This document shows positions 53,258-63,254 of a DNA stretch of 64,000 bases, piece by piece; position 1 is the first letter of the stretch, and every line of letters begins with the position of its first letter. The notes under the pieces were generated by a model that saw nothing but the letters and a program-made list of their open reading frames with translations, did no database searches and was not told the DNA's origin. The position numbers were made by a program, and so were the translations under genes. The DNA comes from Henricia sp. BOLD:AAB3569 (lineage: Eukaryota; Echinodermata; Asteroidea; Spinulosida; Echinasteridae). Location: positions 1-64,000 of the forward strand of contig JBBELK010001531.1 of NCBI GenBank assembly GCA_037783545.1, written 5' to 3'.

Positions 53258-56200
53258 GTGTGTCCCAAATGCCGGCAAATTTGGAAATCAAGGAATTTTC
53301 CAACCAACTTCAAATTTTGCATGCTCCAAACTGTATATATTCCGCACTTGTCATGCAAAATTGACAGATTTTCGCTGGGAAATGACGGAGAAATTTCAGA
53401 GTTTAGGGAAAACGGAGCTCGGCTGCGTGGTTATTCCCCTAACCGTGGCTGTTGGGACACCCTGCGCCGCGCTGGTGTACATTTGTACGGCCGTTGACTC
53501 ACCCCAGATTGTGACGGGAATTAGGTCAAAGTGTGTCCCAAATGCCGGCAAATTTGGAAATCAAGGAATTTTCCAACCAACTTCAAATTTTGCATGCTCC
53601 AAACTGTATATATTCCGCACTTGTCATGCACAATTGACAGATTATCGCTGGGAAATGACGGAGAAATTTCAGAGTTTAGGGAAAACGGAGCTCGGCTGCG
53701 TGGTTATTCCCCTGACCGTGGCTGTTGGGACACCCTGCGCATGCGCCGCACTGGTGTACATTTGTACGGCCGTTGACTCACCCCAGATTGTGACGGGAAT
53801 TAGGTCAAAGTGTGTCCCAAATGCCGGCAAATTTGGAAATCAAGGAATTTTCCAACCAACTTCAAATTTTGCATGCTCCAAACTGTATATATTCCGCACT
53901 TGTCATGCAAAATTGACAGATTTTCGCTGGAAATGACGGAGAAATTTCAGAGTTTAGGGAAAACGGAGCTCGGCTGCGTGGTTATTCTTCTAACCGTGGC
54001 TGTTGGGACACCCTGCGCCGCGCTGGTGTACATTTGTACGGCCGTTGACTCACCCCAGATTGTGACGGGAATTAGGTCAAAGTGTGTCCCAAATACCGGC
54101 AAATTTGGAAATCAAGGAATTTTCCAACCAACTTCAAATTTTGCATGCTCCAAACTGTATATATTCCGCACTTGTCATGCAAAATTGACAGATTTTCGCC
54201 GGGAAATGACGGAGAAATTTCAGAGTTTAGGGAAAACGGAGCTCGGCTGCGTGGTTATTCCCCTAACCGTGGCTGTTGGGACACCCTGCGCATGCGCTGG
54301 TGTACATTTCTACGGCCGTTGACTCACCCCAGATTGTGACGGGAATTAGGTCAAAGTGTGTCCCAAATGCCGGCAAATTTGGAAATCAAGGAATTTTCCA
54401 ACCAACTTCAAATTTTGCATGCTCCAAACTGTATATATTCCGCACTTGTCATGCAAAATTAACAGATTTTCGCTGGGAAATGACGGAGAAATTTCAGAGT
54501 TTAGGGAAAACGGAGCTCGGCTGCGTGGTTATTCGCCTAACCGTGGCTGTTGGGACACCCTGCGCCGCGCTGGTGTACATTTGTACGGCCGTTGACTCAC
54601 CCCAGATTGTGACGGGAATTAGGTCAAAGTGTGTCCCAAATGCCGGCAAATTTGGAAATCAAGGAATTTTCCAACCAACTTCAAATTTTGCATGCTCCAA
54701 ACTGTATATATTCCGCACTTGTCATGCAAAATTGACAGATTTTCGCTAGGAAATGACGGAGAAATTTCAGAGTTTAGGGAAAACGGAGCTCGGCTGCGTG
54801 GTTATTCCCCTAACCGTGGCTGTTGGGACACCCTGCGCCGCGCTGGTGTACATTTGTACGGCCGTTGACTCACCCCAGATTGTGACGGGAATTAGGTCAA
54901 AGTGTGTCCCAAATGCCGGCAAATTTGGAAATCAAGGAATTTTCCAACCAACTTCAAATTTTGCATGCTCCAAACTGTATATATTCCGCACTTGTCATGC
55001 ACAATTGACAGATTTTCGCTGGGAAATGACGGAGAAATTTCAGAGTTTAGGGAAAACGGAGCTCGGCTGCGTGGTTATTCCCCTGACCGTGGCTGTTGGG
55101 ACACCCTGCGCATGCGCCGCGCTGGTGTACATTTGTACGGCCGTTGACTCACCCCAGATTGTGACGGGAATTAGGTCAAAGTGTGTCCCAAATGCCGGCA
55201 AATTTGGAAATCAAGGAATTTTCCAACCAACTTCAAATTTTGCATGCTCCAAACTGTATATATTCCGCACTTGTCATGCAAAATTGACAGATTTTCGCTG
55301 GGAAATGACGGAGAAATTTCAGAGTTTAGGGAAAACGGAGCTCGGCTGCGTGGTTATTCCCCTAACCGTGGCTGTTGGGACACCCTCGCCGCGCTGGTGT
55401 ACATTTGTACGGCCGTTGACTCTCCCCAGATTGTGACGGGAATTAGGTCAAAGTGTGTCCCAAATGCCGGCAAATTTGGAAATCAAGGAATTTTCCAACA
55501 AACTTCAAATTTTGCATGCTCCAAACTGTATATATTCCGCACTTGTCATGCAAAATTGACAGATTTTCGCTGGGAAATGACGGATAAATTTCAGAGTTTA
55601 GGGAAAACGGAGCTTGGCTGCGTGGTTATTCCCCTAACCGTGGCTGTTGGGACACCCTGCGCATGCGCCGCGCTGGTGTACATTTGTACGGCCGTTGACT
55701 CACCCCAGATTGTGACGGGAATTAGGTCAAAGTGTGTCCCAAATGCCGGCAAATTTGGAAATCAAGGAATTTTCCAACCAACTTCAAATTTTGCATGCTC
55801 CAAACTGTATATATTCCGCACTTGTCATGCAAAATTGACAGATTTTCGCTGGGAAATGACGGAGAAATTTCAGAGTTTAGGGAAAACGGAGCTCGGCTGC
55901 GTGGTTATTCCCCTAACCGTGGCTGTTGGGACACCCTGCGCCGCGCTGGTGTACATTTGTACGGCCGTTGACTCACCCCAGATTGTGACGGGAATTAGGT
56001 CAAAGTGTGTCCCAAATGCCGGCAAATTTGGAAATCAAGGAATTTTCCAACCAACTTCAAATTTTGCATGCTCCAAACTGTATATATTCCGCACTTGTCA
56101 TGCAAAATTGACAGATTTTCGCCGGGAAATGACGGAGAAATTTAAGAGTTTAGGGAAAACGGAGCTCGGCTGCGTGGTTATTCCCCTAACCGTGGCTGTT

Positions 56201-59200
56201 GGGACACCCTGCGCATGCGCTGGTGTACATTTCTACGGCCGTTGACTCACCCCAGATTGTGACGGGAATTAGGTCAAAGTGTGTCCCAAATGCCGGCAAA
56301 TTTGGAAATCAAGGAATTTTCCAACCAACTTCAAATTTTGCATGCTCCAAACTGTATATATTCCGCACTTGTCATGCAAAATTGACAGATTTTCGCTGGG
56401 AAATGACGGAGAAATTTCAGAGTTTAGAGAAAACGGAGCTCGGCTGCGTGGTTATTCCCCTAACCGTGGCTGTTGGGACACCCTGCGCCGCGCTGGTGTA
56501 CATTTGTACGGCCGTTGACTCACCCCAGATTGTGACTGGAATTAGGTCAAAGTGTGTCCCAAATGCCGGCAAATTTGGAAATCAAGGAATTTTCCAACCA
56601 ACTTCAAATTTTTCATGCTCCAAACTGTATATATTCCGCACTTGTCATGCAAAATTGACAGATTTTCGCTGGGAAATGACGGAGAAATTTCAGAGTTTAG
56701 GGAAAACGGAGCTCGGCTGCGTGGTTATTCCCCTAACCGTGGCTGTTGGGACACCCTGCGCCGCGCTGGTGTACATTTGTACGGCCGTTGACTCACCCCA
56801 GATTGTGACGGGAATTAGGTCAAAGTGTGTCCCAAATGCCGGCAAATTTGGAAATCAAGGAAATTTCCAACCAACTTCAAATTTTGCATGCTCCAAACTG
56901 TATATATTCCGCACTTGTCATGCACAATTGACAGATTATCGCTGGGAAATGACGGAGAAATTTCAGAGTTTAGGGAAAACGGAGCTCGGCTGCGTGGTTA
57001 TTCCCCTGACCGTGGCTGTTGGGACACCCTGCGCATGCGCCGCGCTGGTGTACATTTGTACGGCCGTTGACTCACCCCAGATTGTGACGGGAATTAGGTC
57101 AAAGTGTGTCCCAAATGCCGGCAAATTTGGAAATCAAGGAATTTTCCAACCAACTTCAAATTTTGCATGCTCCAAACTGTATATATTCCGCACTTGTCAT
57201 GCAAAATTGACAGATTTTCGCTGGGAAATGACGGAGAAATTTCAGAGTTTAGGGAAAACGGAGCTCGGCTGCGTGGTTATTCCCCTAACCGTGGCTGTTG
57301 GGACACCCTCGCCGCGCTGGTGTACATTTGTACGGCCGTTGACTCACCCCAGATTGTGACGGGAATTAGGTCAAAGTGTGTCCCAAATGCCGGCAAATTT
57401 GGAAATCAAGGAATTTTCCAACCAACTTCAAATTTTGCATGCTCGAAACTGTATATATTCCGCACTTGTCATGCAAAATTGACAGATTTTCGCTGGGAAA
57501 TGACGGATAAATTTCAGAGTTTAGGGAAAACGGAGCTCGGCTGCGTGGTTATTCCCCTAACCATGGCTGTTGGGACACCCTGCGCATGCGCTGGTGTACA
57601 TTTGTACGGCCGTTGACTCACCCCAGATTGTGACGGGAATTAGGTCAAAGTGTGTCCCAAATGCCGGCAAATTTGGAAATCAAGGAATTTTCCAACCAAC
57701 TTCAAATTTTGCATGCTCCAAACTGTATATATTCCGCACTTGTCATGCAAAATTGACAGATTTTCGCTGGGAAATGACGGAGAAATTTCAGAGTTTAGGG
57801 AAAACGGAGCTCGGCTGCGTGGTTATTCCCCTAACCGTGGCTGTTGGGACACCCTGCGCCGCGCTGGTGTACATTTGTACGGCCGTTGACTCACCCCAGA
57901 TTGTGACGGGAATTAGGTCAAAGTGTGTCCCAAATGCCGGCAAATTTGGAAATCAAGGAATTTTCCAACCAACTTCAAATTTTGCATGCTCCAAACTGTA
58001 TATATTCCGCACTTGTCATGCACAATTGACAGATTTTCGCTGGGAAATGACGGAGAAATTTCAGAGTTTAGGGAAAACGGAGCTCGGCTGCGTGGTTATT
58101 CCCCTAACCGTGGCTGTTGGGACACCCTGCGCCGCGCTGGTGTACATTTGTACGGCCGTTGACTCACCCCAGATTGTGACGGGAATTAGGTCAAAGTGTG
58201 TCCCAAATGCCGGCAAATTTGGAAATCAAGGAATTTTCCAACCAACTTCAAATTTTGCATGCTCCAAACTGTATATATTCCGCACTTGTCATGCAAAATT
58301 GACAGATTTTCGCTGGGAAATGACGGAGAAATTTCAGAGTTTAGGGAAAACGGAGCTCGGCTGCGTGGTTATTCCCCTAACCGTGGCTGTTGGGACACCC
58401 TGCGCCGCGCTGGTGTACATTTCTACGGCCGTTGACTCACCCCAGATTGTGATGGGAATTAGATCAAAGTGTGTCCCAAATGCCGGCAAATTTGGAAATC
58501 AAGGAATTTTCCAACCAACTTCAAATTTTGCATGCTCCAAACTGTATATATTCCGCACTTGTCATGCAAAATTGACAGATTTTCGCTGGGAAATGACGGA
58601 TAAATTTCAGAGTTTAGGGAAAACGGAGCTCGGCTGCGTGGTTATTCGCCTAACCGTGGCTGTTGGGACACCCTGCGCCTCGCTGGTGTACATTTGTACG
58701 GCCGTTGACTCACCCCAGATTGTGACGGGAATTAGGTCAAAGTGTGTCCCAAATGCCGGCAAATTTGGAAATCAAGGAATTTTCCAACCAACTTCAAATT
58801 TTGCATGCTCCAAACTGTATATATTCCGCACTTGTCATGCAAAATTGACAGATTTTCGCTGGGAAATGACGGAGAAATTTCAGAGTTTAGGGAAAACGGA
58901 GCTCGGCTGCGTGGTTATTCCCCTAACCGTGGCTGTTGGGACACCCTGCGCCGCGCTGGTGTACATTTGTACGGCCGTTGACTCACCCCAGATTGTGACG
59001 GGAATTAGGTCAAAGTGTGTCCCAAATGCCGGCAAATTTGGAAATCAAGGAATTTTCCAACCAACTTCAAATTTTGCATGCTCCAAACTGTATATATTCC
59101 GCACTTGTCATGCACAATTGACAGATTTTCGCTGGGAAATGACGGAGAAATTTCAGAGTTTAGGGAAAACGGAGCTCGGCTGCGTGGTTATTCCCCTAAC

Positions 59201-60387
59201 CGTGGCTGTTGGGACACCCTGCGCCGCGCTGGTGTACATTTGTACGGCCGTTGACTCACCCCAGATTGTGACGGGAATTAGGTCAAAGTGTGTCCCAAAT
59301 GCCGGCAAATTTGGAAATCAAGGAATTTTCCAACCAACTTCAAATTTTGCATGCTCCAAAGTGTATATATTCCGCACTTGTCATGCAAAATTGACAGATT
59401 TTCGCTGGGAAATGACGGAGAAATTTCAGAGTTTAGGGAAAACGGAGCTCGGCTGCGTGGTTATTCCCCTAACCGTGGCTGTTGGGACACCCTGCGCATG
59501 CGCTGGTGTACATTTCTACGGCCGTTGACTCACCCCAGATTGTGACGGGAATTAGGTCAAAGTGTGTCCCAAATGTCGGCAAATTTGGAAATCAAGGAAT
59601 TTTCCAACCAACTTCAAATTTTGCATGCTCCAAACTGTATATATTCCGCACTTGTCATGCAAAATTGACAGATTTTCGCTGGGAAATGACGGAGAAATTT
59701 CAGAGTTTAGGGAAAACGGAGCTCGGCTGCGTGGTTATTCCCCTAACCGTGGCTGTTGGGACACCCTGCGCCGCGCTGGTGTACATTTGTACGGCCGTTG
59801 ACTCACCCCAGATTGTGACGGGAATTAGGTCAAAGTGTGTCCCAAATGCCGGCAAATTTGGAAATCAAGGAATTTTCCAACCAACTTCAAATTTTGCATG
59901 CTCCAAACTGTATATATTCCGCACTTGTCATGCAAAATTGACAGATTTTCGCTGGGAAATGACGGAGAAATTTCAGAGTTTAGGGAAAACGGAGCTCGGC
60001 TGCGTGGTTATTCCCCTAACCGTGGCTGTTGGGACACCCTGCGCATGCGCCGCGCTGGTGTACATTTGTACGGCCGTTGACTCACACCCAGATTGTGACG
60101 GGAATTAGGTCAAAGTGTGTCCCAAATGCCGGCAAATTTGGAAATCAAGGAATTTTCCAACCAACTTCAAATTTTGCATGCTCCAAACTGTATATATTCC
60201 GCACTTGTCATGCAAAATTGACAGATTTTCGCCGGAAATGACGGAGAAATTTCAGAGTTTAGGGAAAACGGAGCTCGGCTGCGTGGTTATTCCCTAACCG
60301 TGGCTGTTGGGACACCCTGCGCATGCGCTGGTGTACATTTCTACGGCCGTTGACTCACCCCAGATTGTGAGAGGGAATTAGGTCAAA
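53258..60387. repeat. 26-monomer tandem duplication, right copy (7,130 bp)
   Basis: This is the direct repeat of 46128-53257. It also ends at the same unusual GTGAGAGGG variant (near 60370), as expected if a whole unit was copied head to tail. Copy-specific differences I noticed are GTGACTGGA near 56536, ACCATGGC near 57562, TCACACCCAG near 60085, CGCCGGAAATG near 60232 and ATTCCCTAACC near 60290. That is under ten differences seen in 7.1 kb, without base-by-base alignment. Confidence 0.9.
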
Positions 60388-63236
60388 GTGTGTCCCAAAT
60401 GCCGGCAAATTTGGAAATCAAGGAATTTTCCAACCAACTTCAAATTTTGCATGCTCCAAACTGTATATATTCCGCACTTGTCATGCAAAATTGACAGATT
60501 TTCGCAGGGAAATGACGGAGAAATTTCAGAGTTTAGGGAAAACGGAGCTCGGCTGCGTGGTTATTCCCCTAACCGTGGCTGTTGGGACACCCTGCGCATG
60601 CGCTGGTGTACATTTCTACGGCCGTTGACTCACCCCAGATTGTGACGGGAATTAGGTCAAAGTGTGTCCCAAATGCCGGCAAATTTGGAAATCAAGGAAT
60701 TTTCCAACCAACTTCAAATTTTGCATGCTCCAAACTGTATATATTCCGCACTTGTCATGCAAAATTGACAGATTTTCGCTGGGAAATGACGGAGAAATTT
60801 CAGAGTTTAGGGAAAACGGAGCTCGGCTGCGTGGTTATTCGCCTAACCGTGGCTGTTGGGACACCCTGCGCCGCGCTGGTGTACATTTGTACGGCCGTTG
60901 ACTCACCCCAGATTGTGACGGGAATTAGGTCAAAGTGTGTCCCAAATGCCGGCAAATTTGGAAATCAAGGAATTTTCCAACCAACTTCAAATTTTGCATG
61001 CTCCAAACTGTATATATTCCGCACTTGTCATGCAAAATTGACAGATTTTCGCTGGGAAATGACGGAGAAATTTCAGAGTTTAGGGAAAACGGAGCTCGGC
61101 TGCGTGGTTATTCCCCTAACCGTGGCTGTTGGGACACCCTGCGCCGCGCTGGTGTACATTTGTACGGCCCTTGACTCACCCCAGATTGTGACGGGAATTA
61201 GGTCAAAGTGTGTCCCAAATGCCGGCAAATTTGGAAATCAAGGAATTTTCCAACCAACTTCAAATTTTGCATGCTCCAAACTGTATATATTCCGCACTTG
61301 TCATGCACAATTGACAGATTTTCGCTGGGAAATGACGGAGAAATTTCAGAGTTTAGGGAAAACGGAGCTCGGCTGCGTGGTTATTCCCCTAACCGTGGCT
61401 GTTGGGACACCCTGCGCCGCGCTGGTGTACATTTGTACGGCCGTTGACTCACCCCAGATTGTGACGGGAATTAGGTCAAAGTGTGTCCCAAATGCCGGCA
61501 AATTTGGAAATCAAGGAATTTTCCAACCAACTTCAAATTTTGCATGCTCCAAACTGTATATATTCCGCACTTGTCATGCAAAATTGACAGATTTTCGCTT
61601 GGAAATGACGGAGAAATTTCAGAGTTTAGGGAAAACGGAGCTCGGCTGCGTGGTTATTCCCCTAACCGTGGCTGTTGGGACACCCTGCGCCGCGCTGGTG
61701 TACATTTCTACGGCCGTTGACTCACCCCAGATTGTGACGGGAATTAGGTCAAAGTGTGTCCCAAATGCCGGCAAATTTGGAAATCAAGGAATTTTCCAAC
61801 CAACTTCAAATTTTGCATGCTCCAAACTGTATATATTCCGCACTTGTCATGCAAAATTGACAGATTTTCGCTGGGAAATGACGGATAAATTTCAGAGTTT
61901 AGGGAAAACGGAGCTCGGCTGCGTGGTTATTCCCCTAACCGTGGCTGTTGGGACACCCTGCGCATGCGCCGCGCTGGTGTACATTTGTACGGCCGTTGAC
62001 TCACCCCAGATTGTGACGGGAATTAGGTCAAAGTGTGTCCCAAATGCCGGCAAATTTGGAAATCAAGGAATTTTCCAACCAACTTCAAATTTTGCATGCT
62101 CCAAACTATATATATTCCGCACTTGTCATGCAAAATTGACAGATTTTCGCTGGGAAATGACGGAGAAATTTCAGAGTTTAGGGAAAACGGAGCTCGGCTG
62201 CGTGGTTATTCCCCTAACCGTGGCTGTTGGGACACCCTGCGCCGCGCTGGTGTACATTTGTACGGCCGTTGACTCACCCCAGATTGTGACGGGAATTAGG
62301 TCAAAGTGTGTCCCAAATGCCGGCAAATTTGGAAATCAAGGAATTTTCCAACCAACTTCAAATTTTGCATGCTCCAAACTGTATATATTCCGCACTTGTC
62401 ATGCAAAATTGACAGATTTTCGCTGGGAAATGACGGAGAAATTTCAGAGTTTAGGGAAAACGGAGCTCGGCTGCGTGGTTATTCCCCTAACCGTGGCTGT
62501 TGGGACACCCTGCGCATGCGCTGGTGTACATTTCTACGGCCGTTGACTCACCCCAGATTGTGACGGGAATTAGGTCAAAGTGTGTCCCAAATGCCGGCAA
62601 ATTTGGAAATCAAGGAATTTTCCAACCAAATTCAAATTTTGCATGCTCCAAACTGTATATATTCGGCACTTGTCATGCAAAATTGACAGATTTTCGCCGG
62701 GAAATGACGGAGAAATTTCAGAGTTTAGGGAAAACGGAGCTCGGCTGCGTGGTTATTCCCCTAACCGTGGCTGTTGGGACACCCTGCGCATGCGCTGGTG
62801 TACATTTCTACGGCCGTTGACTCACCCCAGATTGTGACGGGAATTAGGTCCAAAGTGTGTCCCAAATGCCGGCAAATTTGGAAATCAAGGAATTTTCCAA
62901 CCAACTTCAAATTTTGCATGCTCCAAACTGTATATATTCCGCACTTGTCATGCAAAATTGACAGATTTTCGCTGGGAAATGACGGAGAAATTTCAGAGTT
63001 TAGGGAAAACGGAGCTCGGCTGCGTGGTTATTCCCCTAACCGTGGCTGTTGGGACACCCTGCGCATGCGCCGCGCTGGTGTACATTTGTACGGCCGTTGA
63101 CTCACCCCAGATTGTGACGGGAATTAGGTCAAAGTGTGTCCCAAATGCCGGCAAATTTGGAAATCAAGGAATTTTCCAACCAACTTCAAATTTTGCATGC
63201 TCCAAACTGTATATATTCCGCACTTGTCATGCAAAA
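60388..63236. repeat. Right end of the satellite array, with truncated final monomer
   Basis: Ten monomer starts from 60388 to 62855 precede the last one at 63134. The final monomer stops after about 103 bp, at CATGCAAAA, inside the 3' arm of the conserved inverted repeat. Variants such as CATGCACAATTG (61306), CGCTTGGAAATG (61597) and GACGGATAAA (61882) link this stretch to other parts of the array, but it does not continue the 7,130-bp period. A private extra C lies at about 62850. Confidence 0.9.
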
Positions 63237-63254
63237 AATTTAAGTAAGGTAAAG

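Larger units (their letters stand above)
1..63236. repeat. Satellite DNA array, ~273-bp monomer, about 230 head-to-tail copies
   Basis: The same unit recurs without interruption and always in the same orientation. Its landmarks in order are GTGTGTCCCAAATGCCGG, a TTTTGCATGCTCC block, TATATATTCC, GACAGATTTTCGCTGGG, a GAGCTC (SacI) site, TTCCCCTAACC, a GC-rich segment of variable length, and ACGGCCGTTGACTCACCCC. I counted 231 monomer starts; the window opens in the tail of an earlier monomer and the last monomer is truncated. The array therefore extends beyond the left edge. Neighbouring monomers differ by only a few substitutions, and sets of diagnostic variants recur together at fixed distances (higher-order structure). 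No unrelated sequence interrupts the array. Such long homogeneous arrays are typical of centromeric, pericentromeric or subtelomeric heterochromatin, but nothing in the window shows which. I do not recognise the family by name. Confidence 0.98.

Noticed and set aside
11447-62546. Long forward open frames (200-838 codons) and an ~80-codon open frame per monomer as protein-coding genes
   Set aside because: They are periodic with the satellite, and many are open only from non-ATG codons (GTG, TTG). They end wherever a 272/274-bp monomer or indel shifts the frame. Recurrent variants in the longest frame are mostly amino-acid changing (K to N, Q or T; L to S; C to S; A to T), as expected without selection.
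1-63236. CRISPR array (regular repeats with spacers)
   Set aside because: There are no unique spacers; the whole 273-bp unit is repeated, in a eukaryotic context.
1-63236. Tandem 5S rRNA, tRNA or snRNA gene cluster
   Set aside because: I see no 5S internal control region, no tRNA A and B boxes and no cloverleaf in either strand of the monomer.
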